From Parastagonospora avenae f. sp. tritici 18332-5 (Eukaryota > Ascomycota > Dothideomycetes > Pleosporales > Phaeosphaeriaceae): a stretch of DNA of 64,000 nt. Positions 20,779 through 31,099 of the stretch are shown here, piece after piece (the stretch's first letter is position 1; each line of letters begins with the position of its first letter). The stretch covers positions 42,211-106,210 of the forward strand of contig JAFJTR010000097.1 in NCBI GenBank assembly GCA_022559985.1, in the 5' to 3' direction. The notes below the pieces were generated by a model. It was not told the DNA's origin. It made no database searches and saw nothing but the letters and a program-made list of their open reading frames with translations. A program made the position numbers and the translations under genes.

Positions 20779-21822
20779 TTAAGCGAATGCGCGGGCATGA
20801 CGGCGGGCCTTGGAAGAGGCCTTGCTCTCGAGCCAAGAGATGAAGGTCTCAATGGTGAACTCCTTTGGGAGCGCGCCGGAGGACTCGCCGCCGCCGTTAG
20901 AAGGAGCAGGCGAGGGCGAGGCAGCGGGCGCGGATGGGGTGGAGGGCTTCTCAGCCTCTGGGGTAGCGGGAGCGGCGGAAGGAGAAGGAGAGGGAGATGC
21001 CGACGGAGAAGCTGAAGGGGTGCTGGAGGGCTTGGAAGGAGTGGAAGGAGTGGTCCCAGAGCCAGAGCCAGAGCCGGCGCCCATCATAGGTGGGCCAGGG
21101 AGAGGGTACACGATGGGCGACTTGTAGGGGTCGAAGAGGATACCGGCACCGTCAGCCTTGTAGAGCGAAGTACCGACAACACCCTCGGGGAGGTTGGTTC
21201 CGGAGCCGGTGACCTCGATGTTCAAGCACTGAGGGTAGGCCTGGGCGCCGTTGGCGTTGCCGCCGCCGTGCAGAGCGATGATCTCATGGCGGAAGACGTA
21301 CTTGCCAGCCTTGAGGTCAGATGGGATAGTTACAGGCCATGTGAAGTTTTGGCTAATCAACTTGATGGCAGCCCACTCGCCGTTCTCGTAACCGTTGGCC
21401 TGGATCTTGGTCCACTTGAGCTCCTCCTTGTTGACCGAGGCGAGGTCACCAGTGTAGGGAGCGACGTATGTCAGGACGGGGCCGATGTGAGATTCGGGCC
21501 ATGTGTTCCAGTGGAAGTCGATTACACCGCCGGCAGGGACCTTGGCCATCGTGTCTTCGGAGCCATCGGGGCTGCCCTTCTTGTGGCAGATGATGTCGGC
21601 GGTGTTGAAGGAGTTGGGTTCGACGAAGCCAGAGTCAAGGTTCTCGGCGTACCAACCAATGTGCTTGGGGGTAGCACCGTTGCTTTGCTTGGCGTAGTAG
21701 TAGTCGAGCAGGAAGCCTTGGGAAAAGGCACCGTCGATTGTGACACCGGTGGTGATACCGTGGGCAGATACAGTAGCTGCAAGGGCAGCGATGGCGCCGA
21801 GGGAAGAGATTGTTTTGTACAT
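20779..21822 (-). CDS. AA9 lytic polysaccharide monooxygenase with a Ser/Pro linker and C-terminal tail
   Basis: A copper enzyme that cleaves cellulose or hemicellulose oxidatively outside the cell. Single exon, 347 residues. The signal peptide ends at Ala20, so the mature chain begins with His21-Gly-Ile, the required N-terminal copper ligand. The second ligand is His112 (WPESHIGPVLTY), the axial Tyr is Tyr196 in AQAYPQCLN, with a second-sphere His185 in IIALHGGG. Cys79 and Cys199 should form the conserved disulfide. The AA9 domain ends near residue 245. A Gly/Ser/Pro linker (about 250-318) follows, then a 29-residue tail (PKEFTIETFISWLESKASSK, then a basic end) that is not a carbohydrate-binding module. 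Codon use is strongly G/C-ending. Confidence 0.94.
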   Translation of the reverse strand: MYKTISSLGAIAALAATVSAHGITTGVTIDGAFSQGFLLDYYYAKQSNGATPKHIGWYAENLDSGFVEPNSFNTADIICHKKGSPDGSEDTMAKVPAGGVIDFHWNTWPESHIGPVLTYVAPYTGDLASVNKEELKWTKIQANGYENGEWAAIKLISQNFTWPVTIPSDLKAGKYVFRHEIIALHGGGNANGAQAYPQCLNIEVTGSGTNLPEGVVGTSLYKADGAGILFDPYKSPIVYPLPGPPMMGAGSGSGSGTTPSTPSKPSSTPSASPSASPSPSPSAAPATPEAEKPSTPSAPAASPSPAPSNGGGESSGALPKEFTIETFISWLESKASSKARRHARAFA

Positions 21823-24464
21823 TTTGATAGGTTGTGAGAGTTTGTTCTTGTGAAGGGCTGATGTTCGATGAGAGCGAATGTTGGAAGTGGTAGAAAAGAG
21901 TGTCTGCCGGCTTCACGCAGTGAAGGACTTGAAAAGAACGAATGTAGGGTGGAAAGAACGGACTGGTGTAGAGGACCAAGTGTAGCGATGATTGAAGAAT
22001 GAGGTGCACCTCGACGTATTTATCTGACGAGAGTCATCCCGCGCGGCATACGAACCCGTGTCAAACGATATGAGAGCCTAGAACAATGGATCATGCCGCG
22101 CGCAAGACGAGGCACGAACTCCTCCGTTTCCATGAATTCATATGGAATGTTACTCTTTCGGGAAGTACAAGCGATATTGTAGGGTGCTAGGATGCCTCCG
22201 CGCCTGCAGTGTGGTCGAGAACCAGGTGCCTAGAAACGAAGACCCCACTGCGTGATACAAAATCGATACCCGGCCCATGGTAGAAACGACGTTATCGGCA
22301 ACTAACCGCACGTGGGAGACATCTGAATCGCTCCTGTAGCGAAGCCTGGGCCAAATAGCACCGTGTGAAACATGCATCCCGCTGTCCTGGTACTTTGTTC
22401 AGCAGCATTAACGCTGCCAAGATTGTTAGTTGTTTCTGTCAAACAGCATTGGCAACGCCGCGCGGGTGTTCTACGCTTGTCAGTGGACTATCGTTTCTAG
22501 CTGTGGAGCTGGGAAATGTGACAGCATAATGCATTGATGTTAATTATGCCTTGGGGCCGAAACCTAGGTATGCCCAGTGCTCTGGTGAAATGCCTTGCCA
22601 AAGACGTCTGGCATCATCCCACACAGGCCTTGTGGAAGGCTAAGCCCTTCGATGCCACATCCATATTGACGCCATTCTAAGTTTCTTTATCATACCCGCC
22701 ACAGCTTTGTCGCGATCTCGACGTTGTGTTTCGGCTAAGTTGGTTCAAAGGAGGTGTTCTGGGAAGAAGTCGATGCAGTCAGGGGTGCCCTTTCGTTTCA
22801 TATTGAAAGATCCGAATTCCCGCCGATCACGGGCCTTTCGAAAGTGTTCCACCAGCAAATTTGCGGACGGCGGGTATCTGGGCGGACATGCTAGGCAGAG
22901 ATCATAAGATGGGCGACATAAGGGAACGCTGCGAAATTCCGGTTGTCGTGCCGTGCTCCGTGGCAGTTGGTGTGGCGGTGGTTTCGGAGTTCAATTGCGC
23001 CTGCGGAACATTGGCTGGCTCCGATCTCGCCCCCACCTTCTATCATCATATCATTACCACCAGCCGCTTGCTTCTCTCCCTGTTCTTGCGCAATTGAGGA
23101 GCCAAAGCGAGTGTTGTTGAACGAAGACAACGAATTGTCTGCACATCGCAGAATTGATCCACCGCAGAATTGATTTGCATGGTCGCAAAGATCTCAAGAT
23201 ACCATATAGGTAGTAAGCTCACCTTCGTTCAACTTCAACATTGCTCGAGTTCGGCGTGTCGGGTTGTCTAGTGAGCGCATGCCGCTGCTGACTGCGTAAT
23301 TCATTTATATTCAGCGGCTCGGGAGAAGTGTGTATGCGGGTGCGGTGCCGCCATGTCATCATCATCTGCGATAGCAGCATCCCGCCTGTGAAATTGAATC
23401 TCACTTCTAATCTTGGAGGGAATATCTCATGACCTACATCTGAGCTAGGCAAAGCGCCAGCGCGCTGCCTTCGACGAGCTGTTCAGCCATCATGTGTCAG
23501 CAGAAAGAAAGTCCCTTCGCTATAGGACTAGGTCCCAAGTGTAATAATGTGGAAACGGTATGATGTGCTGAGTAAGGTCTGTTAAGCATAATGCTGGTAC
23601 CTTACTCAGTATGTGATTCCCTGCAGAGCAAATCGCACATAGCATCAAACATACGACAACTTAACTGTCGACAACGAACAAGTATTTCAAGGGTACAAGT
23701 ATTTTGATGACATGATGATGGGATACAGCTCAACATCAACATAGAAAGCGAGCTAGCCACGAATTAACTAATGCCTGATGCGTCCATAAGATTTTGATCA
23801 AGATCACAATTTAGCCACCGATACTACACTCGTATCCCAACCTCTGCTCGTTGAATCTACATTAAACCGTACCTCCAGACCCTTCTCTTTAGCGCCGTTG
23901 ATCCTGGCATAGAATACGGCATAAGAAGAACCAATGACACTCTTTCAGCATCCCATCTATGGTAGCTGAGATGCAGTACAGGCTTGCCGAAATGAGTAAG
24001 CAGGAACGGCATGACGAACAAACAGCGCTCAGGGATGAGCGGAGCAATATCCGACTAAGCAAAATCGCAATCTTCGGAAAGAAAAAGAGAAGCTCTTAGA
24101 TGGGACGGAACGTGATGACAAAGACGATGGTCACAGTGCTGGCGGAATGACTGGATAACAATCATATACAATAAGGCACCATACTACACTAGAATTGTGT
24201 TGGGCTGACTGCGCGTTGACCTAATGGAATCGATAATGTCATCACTTTCATCAAAATTTGGTCCTTTGAAAATCCTGATGTATCTTGATTCAGGTACAAA
24301 TAAAGTACAGTAATCATGCTATACATGGATTCTCATTCTGCAGAAAAATCAGAACATAAGAAATGTGACCTGGTAGCTGTAAGTGTTCGTGTATATTGAT
24401 TCGCAGCAAAGGACAATCGTCTTTAGAGTCGATTACATTCACCAAATTGGGTATCACGCGCGCA
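21823..24464. other. 2.6-kb gene-poor region upstream of AA9
   Basis: No coding sequence is supported on either strand. The left part is the AA9 promoter. About 23500-24400 is more AT-rich than its surroundings and lacks long frames, which could be an old degraded repeat, but no transposon protein is readable. Confidence 0.5.
22638..22739 (+). promoter_or_regulatory. Two GGCTAAG sites upstream of AA9
   Basis: GGCTAAG occurs at 22638-22644 and again at 22733-22739. Both match the XlnR/Xyr1 consensus and lie 816-917 bp upstream of the AA9 start codon. Two exact copies within 102 bp are more suggestive than one, but distance makes the link tentative. Confidence 0.3.
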
Positions 24465-25734
24465 TTAGATAATCATATCGCCTTCGCCGTCATCATCGAC
24501 GTGTACATCGTCCTCCTCATCCAGGTCTTCAATCGGGTACGTCAGGATGGCAGCAACATTGCCCAGGCCTTCCAGCCGCTTTCCACTTTCGTGAAGCGAG
24601 CTGAACACCCTGACCTCGCCGCCTTCTACCTCTCGTACGCGATCGACGAGCTTGACCCATCTCCGCCGCTCTGCAATATTTTGTGCCCGGAATAACGCGT
24701 CACTGATCATCAGGATACCGCCACCTCGACCGACACCGCCCTTGTCAACTGCACGCTCCACTTCTCGCGGGCCGTACCATGCTCTACCGTCGTCGAGACG
24801 CATCATGGTAGTGAATTTGTCCATTAGCGCCGTCTCGCGCGCATATTTCGTATCTGAAAGTTTGGTGGTGATGGCGGGCGAAGACAGGATGTCGCTGAGG
24901 GCATGTACATGCGCGGAGGAGGCGTGCGCAACGACAACGGAGGGTATGAAGGCAAGCAGCTGCTTGTTCGTGGTCCGCGTAGCTTCTGCCTTCATGTATT
25001 GGAGAAAGCTCCCGGCGACAAAGCCGGGACTCGCTAGTAGCAATGGTAGGGCCTTACCCTGGTCCTTGGTGGCGGTGTTCGAGAGGTCGACGTGGCGGAT
25101 GAGAGTCGAGAGAGTCGTGGCAAAGAAATTATCCATGCCTTTGCTGTGTCCGTCCACGCCGTTTCTGCGCTTCCGTGGCACTGCGACCTCAATACGCTGC
25201 CGTAGAATTGTCTGGTGTTCCGTGATCATGCAGATATTTGCCGTGCCCTCGCCACCCAGAACGACAGCCCATAGCTCAGCCTTTCGCTCAACGCTACATG
25301 CTTCCTTGAGCAAGTCTAATGCAACGCTATCCCACCCATCTGCCTTCTCGATCGAAAATGCGCGATGAAGCTCCAGATCGATGGTATGGTGTGATCCAAG
25401 TCTGACTTCTTCCAGCTCCTTCGCCACCTGGCCTGACACGTGTAGCTGTCCGGAGCCAGGATCAAAATATGTTGACGTGACCTTTATCGTCATCTTGAGT
25501 TTTACGCGTTTAGTCGACGTCGATCCCGAGTCGGAAGTCTTGGTAACTCGTCGAACTGCCATCGCCTCTACGAGATCGTTTTCCTTGATCAGATTGTATG
25601 CATGCCACTACGATGGTCAGAAATGGCTGCATAGTTGTTGCCATAGTGCTTACCATGTCTTCGGGCTCCTCTGGTTCGAGCTTTGCACGGCCCTCACCCG
25701 TCCTCCGCTCGATGGATGACGACACTAGCCGCAT
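24465..25734 (-). CDS. dom34: DOM34/Pelota ribosome-rescue factor, two exons
   Basis: An eRF1-like protein that, with Hbs1, splits ribosomes stalled on mRNA (no-go and non-stop decay). Exon 1 is 25734-25654 (MRLVSSSIERRTGEGRAKLE and on to EPEDM), the intron is 25653-25608 (46 nt, donor GTAAGC), and exon 2 is 25607-24465, starting WHAYNLIKENDLVEAMAVRR. The 407-residue product covers all three Pelota domains: the N-terminal Sm-like fold, the central domain beginning near AELWAVVLGGEGTANICM, and the C-terminal domain with GGGILMISDALFRAQNIAER. It ends in an acidic tail. The central domain lacks the eRF1 GGQ motif, as expected for Dom34. Length matches the family. An in-frame ATG further upstream at 25845 is ignored because the family begins at MRLV. 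Confidence 0.94.
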
Positions 25735-26199
25735 CTTGAGCCCGGAATATTTTTGGGAGATAGTCGAAGTATGAATTGTGGTAACTTGGGAGTCGATGAA
25801 GTATTCGTGGCGATTCGGCAGTGTTGGTGGTTGCGCGAAGAACATTTAACCGCGTGTAGCAGTTGCAACTTCCAGGGGACGATGACGCATGGAGGGGTTC
25901 CGGGCCGCTAAGTTAAGCTTAATTCCGATAAGCTTTGGTCGATGGACATATTTTTGGAGCAATTCACAACGCTACTGCGCTTTAGGAATCTTAGTCTATT
26001 AAATGCTCCATGAAGGGTATTTCCATAGGCGCTGTGAGGCTTAGTGAGTTCGTTTCTAAGATAGGTGCCATTAGCGACCCGCGCCGCGGGATAGGCAGCC
26101 AGTATTACCGAATCCGAAGACAAGAAGACAGATTCGTCAGAAATTTAGGCAATCATGATTTAATGCGCACTTCCATATATATCTGCCTTCCTTACCAAC
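25735..26199. other. Divergent promoter region between dom34 and the F-box-like gene
   Basis: The region drives two genes in opposite directions. CATATATATC at 26172-26181 looks like a TATA box but lies only about 20 bases before the ATG at 26200; it would suit the second ATG at 26218 better. Confidence 0.5.
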
Positions 26200-27495
26200 A
26201 TGACACCACATAACAACATGTTGTGGCTTTTTGGGAAGGGCGCATCAATCCCCGCACGTGAACTACCTGTACCTGCTCTACTACCGCCACGAGAACACCA
26301 CGGTCCCACGATATTCGATGAACAGACACATAGCCCCTTTTTCTCCAGGATACCTGCCGAGATCAGGAACGATATCTATGCTTACGCATTCCGAGCTGGA
26401 GCGCGCGAGCTCTTGAGCGTTGAGGCTCATCCTTTGTCCTTCCTCCTCACGTGCCGCAAGGTCCATCAAGAGGCTTCGACCATAGCGTTTCGAGAGTATG
26501 CATTTCCGCTATCTGCAGACAGTAATTACGCTTTCTCCACCATGATGCGCGACGCAAATTTGGTCCTTTCGTCTCATCAAATTCAGACCATTACGTCTTT
26601 CTCTTACGACCTACACAGAAGCTACGGCTGCAAAAAAATTCGCGGCTACGAGAACTCGAACGTTATCGGGACTGCGATACTGGTCTTTCCAAATTTGCAG
26701 CGATTTGAATTTCGCGTCTTGCGTGGTCGAAAGCCTTTTGAGGACGTTCACTGCAGTTATGATCCTCGAGAGCATGAGCATGTACACGCGGAAGCCGTGC
26801 GCAAGTATGTGCCACACTGGTTCCACTCGATCATCGCTGGTGTGAAGAAGGGTTGTGCGTATAAATGGCAGGCAGGTGAATACTGGAAAGCGGAATGGCC
26901 ACAACTAGAGGATAACGAGTATCTCGAGCCTGTAGAAGACTATGATCCTGGCGATAACACGCAGGTGGCTCCCTTATTGAGTCCAGACGCCGTCGGGAAA
27001 GTGAGGGGGGTACAAAAGTGTCCTTGTCGATGCGGTAACGTGGTCTGGACCAGCGCCAACATTATCCAAGAGACTGGACGCATGATCAAAATTGATACAG
27101 TTTTTTATGGTCCGGAGGATCGAGTCTGCACCGATGCTGAGCTGGAAGCCTCAATATTGGCGCGCCTGGCCCCTAAGACCATCATCTTAATAGAAGGAGA
27201 TCAACCGTTAGATCTGGCGCCGGGATTCAGTCTCGACGACAATATGCCCGCTACCAGCTTTGCATGGGACGCAGATCAGCAGTATTGGGATGATTTGCGA
27301 AGGAGAAATGGAGATTGGAAAGCGTTTTGCAAACTGGCGTGGCAGCTTACGACTTACACAACACCCAGAGAGCAGTTTCCGGGCTCTAGGTCTCGGAATG
27401 AGGGAGATTGGCCCATTATGGCGGAGATGGCCAAGGTGAAGAATGATCCAGCCGCCAGAGACGGTGGGGGACCAGATCAGGATGCAGATGCTTGA
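26200..27495 (+). CDS. Fungal protein of unknown function with an F-box-like start
   Basis: Single-exon gene of 431 residues. Near residue 49 it has SRIPAEIRNDIYAYAF followed by LSFLLTCRKVHQEAST, the pattern of a large fungal family annotated as F-box-like or DUF7730-like: a leading Leu/Ile-Pro-x-Glu-(I/L)-Arg-x-x-Ile-Tyr helix and a later T-C-(R/K)-x-(I/V)-x-x-E. A Cys-rich spot, CPCRCG, lies around residue 276. No signal peptide or membrane segment is seen. True F-box proteins recruit substrates to SCF ubiquitin ligases, but most members of this family are unstudied, so no function is claimed. The true start may be Met7 (26218) because a TATA-like box lies close to the first ATG. Confidence 0.7.
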   Translation: MTPHNNMLWLFGKGASIPARELPVPALLPPREHHGPTIFDEQTHSPFFSRIPAEIRNDIYAYAFRAGARELLSVEAHPLSFLLTCRKVHQEASTIAFREYAFPLSADSNYAFSTMMRDANLVLSSHQIQTITSFSYDLHRSYGCKKIRGYENSNVIGTAILVFPNLQRFEFRVLRGRKPFEDVHCSYDPREHEHVHAEAVRKYVPHWFHSIIAGVKKGCAYKWQAGEYWKAEWPQLEDNEYLEPVEDYDPGDNTQVAPLLSPDAVGKVRGVQKCPCRCGNVVWTSANIIQETGRMIKIDTVFYGPEDRVCTDAELEASILARLAPKTIILIEGDQPLDLAPGFSLDDNMPATSFAWDADQQYWDDLRRRNGDWKAFCKLAWQLTTYTTPREQFPGSRSRNEGDWPIMAEMAKVKNDPAARDGGGPDQDADA

Positions 27496-29283
27496 CACAG
27501 AAGCTCGACGTTCTCTGAGAAGAAAAGCAATCTTGAGGCAGATTGTTTGGGATCTTTGTAATGTATAATGAGTAATTCGCGTAGAAACGTGTTCTTTCGA
27601 TGTAGTTGGGACGCCGAAGACAATGGTGCCTTCTACTTGGGCGTGATTACGTAATATTCGCGACGCGTCTTCCTGTACCTGAGGTTGCGCCTCCTTATGT
27701 CTCCTTCTCCCCAGCAACATTTACGACATTGTGCCATCATGCAATTGCATACTACGTTCAATGCTCGTTTATCTACTCTCTCGGAATCCTTTTTTGCTGC
27801 TTCGCGATATCGATAGGTCCCTTTTGCCCTCTATCTATCGCCCGACCCTGCTCTACACCAGCTCTGGAGAACGCTAAGCCTGTCACGTTATTCCTTTCCA
27901 GCCTCACGAGCGGCAACACCTGCGGCTACAACAGTTGAGATGTTTTCCAACGCGGTGCCAATGAGTGGAGGCGTACGTGAACGAAGCACTTTCAACGACC
28001 AATTCGTCCCTTTCTACAACCATGATCTTCTCTGCCCCACGACATGAAGCATTTTTAGCGACTACCACCTTCCTGAAGCGACGCCAAATGCTTCGAGTAT
28101 GACGTCTCGCAGTTTGTTGGCTATCAGGACCCATATTTCCTGCCGGGGCACGCGGGACATCCGTTCCGTTGGATCCTCCGAGGAGGGGTGTGGGTACCGG
28201 CACTAAAGCAGGCATAGGTGCTGGTACTCTCGCTGGACTGATGGCCGTCTTTGCCATCTCGGATCTTGTCGAGAAGGGCACAGTGACGACAGCCAAAAAT
28301 CTCATCTACAGTCCGGTGACAGCAGCCATGGCAATATGTACGATGAGCCAATACTAACGAGAGTGACGATTTCATCCAGGGTACCGATCCTCATATGCAC
28401 AGAGGTTAGTTTATAGCATCACTACCTTGGCAATTAGCTTCCCGCTCAAGCTTTGCGCACATTTGTCGAATCCTTCCTCGGGCGCATCATCCCGACCGTT
28501 ACAATATCGTTCGTGCTGAGCAACACGAAGGTTTTCATTCGTTCGGAGAATGGCCTTGCTCCTAAGGGCCATGAGGAACACGCATCTAGATGATTCCGTA
28601 CACATATACATCTTGGCAAGTCTGTTTCTGTAGCACATCCCAGTATTCTGCTTTCCCCAAATCCTCTTCAAGTTATATGCAGCATTCTACTTTGCTCAAA
28701 GAGCAAAACATTCAGCAGTGCCGCCGGCGAATTTTCGTCCCAAGAAAGCAGCGACAACTTCGCAGGCTACTTGCAGTCGAATGATCGCCGCTGGTGTTGT
28801 TCCTAGATCGCAATATTGAGGTACGTTCCGATTCGCTCGACTGCTCTAACTGCCGATCAACACGCGCGCATGTCCGGCTAAAACTCCAACACCCGACATG
28901 CACATTACCGACCCACTGTGACAGTGATGCATACAAGGGACAGTACTGCACCCCGCTGCCAAGATCGTGCGATAGATGAACGGCAATCAAGTTGCGGCGT
29001 ATGTGAACAAGATGGCATATCCTGCAACCTATCGTCGCCTACACGATTATGGCAATGATCCTGGACAATTTGTGGAGAGTGAAATCCACTACAACAGGTC
29101 ATACCTACCTGGATGCGTGATGAGATTTGCAAGGAGGGCTTCTGATGGCCCAAAGGACTGCTCGCCCCCATGGCGAAAAAGCCGAAGCAATGCGGCAAGT
29201 TAGAAGTATAATAAGCCAGAAGAGAAGCCTGAACTGTTGCTGGTAGCACGCCTTGGCTTTAGACCGGTTCACAGTCAGTCACA
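27496..29283. other. 1.8-kb intergenic region without a clear gene
   Basis: No confident gene. One short frame at 28169-28357 on the plus strand contains GTKAGIGAGTLAGLMAVFAI, like the transmembrane segment of fungal surface proteins, but no flanking domains or plausible exons were found. It could be a relic or chance. Confidence 0.45.
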
Positions 29284-30477
29284 ATGGTTCACTTATCGCA
29301 GGCTTTGGCCACCGCGCTTTTAGCATCCGGCATTTTTGCCCATCCTGGGGGAAACACCAACAGAGAGATCTTGAGAAGGCAAGCTCATCTTGACCATCCC
29401 TACCGCCGAAATGTACAAGAATGCAAACGTGATCTCGTCGAGAGTGGATGGGTTAGGGAGCAACACATCAGGCGCGAGACAAGACTCCACGAACTCCGAG
29501 TTGCTGCCGGCTTTGCAAAAGAGCATGAGATCGTTCGTCGTGATCCTGCTGAGGTAGAGGAGAACTATGGTGTTGAGGCAGCATGCACACTCGATCCCGA
29601 AGCCACTGAAGGACCATACTGTAAGCAAAGATCGTTGGACTAATACATGCATCATCCTGACTTTCACCAGGGGTCACCGGCGAGCTCATTCGTTCAGACA
29701 TCCTTACTGGTGAGAAAGGCGCTATCACCCATCTCGACATCAACGTGATCGATACGTCTGGTTGCAAGCCAATTACCGATGCCTACGTAGAGCTCTGGGG
29801 CTGCAACTCTACCGGTGTGTATACGGGCGTGCAAGCGAAGGGCAATGGGGATGGCTCTGCTACTGCCATCGCCACCAATGCACTTCGTGGTGTTCAGCCC
29901 ACTGGCAAAAACGGTACTGCGACCTTCATTACGGTCATTCCGGGGCACTACGTTGGTCGTGCAAACCATCTCCATAGTAAGTACAAGACTTGGCTCATGT
30001 GTACAATACCACTAACCCCACCAAGCCATTATCCATCACGGTGCTAAGCTCTTGCCCAACAACACTATCCAAGGCGGCACAATCTCGCACACAGGCCAGT
30101 TCTATATTGAGCAAAACTTCCTCGGGGAAGTCGAAAAAACTCCTCCCTACAACACCAACAAGCAGGCTCAGACCCTCAACGCCCAAGACTTCCTTTTCAA
30201 CATGGGCAAGCAGGGCGGCGATGATCCCGTCATGAAGATTAGCCTGATTGGCAAGACCATTGCAGACGGTCTGTATGCGACTATTGATGTTGGTGTCAAC
30301 CCAAGGGCGAGGCAGAACCCGCAGCCGGTCAATATGTGGACGCCACAAGGTGGCAAGCCGGTGCCTGGAAGTCCATGGGCTGGGTATCCAGATACATGCA
30401 AGAATTGTGGGTTTAGGCCGCCGATGGAGAAGAAGGGTGTTGAGGGTGAGGTTGAAGAGACATTGGACATCGAGTAG
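29284..30477 (+). CDS. Secreted intradiol ring-cleavage dioxygenase, three exons
   Basis: A non-haem Fe(III) enzyme that opens catechol-type rings between the hydroxyls; fungal secreted members act on lignin- or tannin-derived catechols. Exons 29284-29620, 29671-29976 and 30026-30477 total 1095 nt, 364 residues. The signal peptide is MVHLSQALATALLASGIFA. A long charged N-terminal region (about residues 20-95) precedes CTLDPEATEGPYWV, the usual family entry. All four metal ligands are present: Tyr163 (STGVYTG), Tyr206 (PGHYVGR), and His212 and His214 (NHLH). The introns of 50 and 49 nt have GTAAG donors. Family members of this secreted kind are larger than bacterial catechol 1,2-dioxygenases. 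The Zn2Cys6 regulator that follows on the same strand 0.6 kb downstream could control it; this is inference from position only. Confidence 0.92.
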
Positions 30478-31099
30478 GTTGGTCTGTCGACTCAAGCAAC
30501 GGGTCAGTCAGTACATCATGTGAAGTATGACCTTATGCCCCACGGACATGTAGATAGGAAAAGGCTTTGCTACGTTTCGAGCCTAAATACTGCTCTTATT
30601 ACTTGATCCAACTAGTTACTTTCTCGACTAAGAGCTGAAGTATAAGATGTGGCAAATTTTGAGCGCACAACTCTCACGACCTAAAGCATACTCGTCGCCT
30701 ACCTTCACAGTTTCGTAACGATCATGCTGGGAGGCGGAGAGCGTTCCTGAGTGATGGTGCAACGCTTATGTAACATCGGAAGACAGCTAACTTTTTCTGG
30801 CACCCGCCTTTCCGACTGAAAACAAGCGCGGATCGCCAATCTTCCGCGCGACTGAACTCTCAGCTCCTAATCGTCAACACTCAGCAGGCAAATCCTGTCA
30901 TAGAATTGCGGTAACGAGGCCGTATCGCTTGATGCTATGCATGTCGATTTGGAAAGTCAACAGTGGCCCCCCTGATGCCAGTGTTTCGTGCAACTGGATA
31001 CACTGCTGCCTGATCTCAACATCTCTCGCAGGCGCGCTACATCATTTGAATTTCAAAAACCCGAACATCGAATAACAAGCCTTTCCCAGCTTGCTCAAA
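30478..31099. other. Intergenic region upstream of the Zn2Cys6 gene
   Basis: It contains the dioxygenase 3' end and the regulator's promoter. No gene or distinct repeat is visible. Confidence 0.55.

Noticed and set aside
21268..21837. Plus-strand frame of 189 residues opposite AA9
   Set aside because: Antisense shadow of a gene with strongly C-ending codons; AA9 copper ligands and signal peptide are clear on the minus strand.
24500..25370. Long open frames on the plus strand opposite dom34
   Set aside because: They are antisense shadows of the well-conserved Pelota gene and have no family features.
28169..28357. Short frame with a glycine-rich hydrophobic segment like a fungal membrane anchor
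   Set aside because: No start context, no extracellular domain and no convincing exons around it; mentioned only in the intergenic note.
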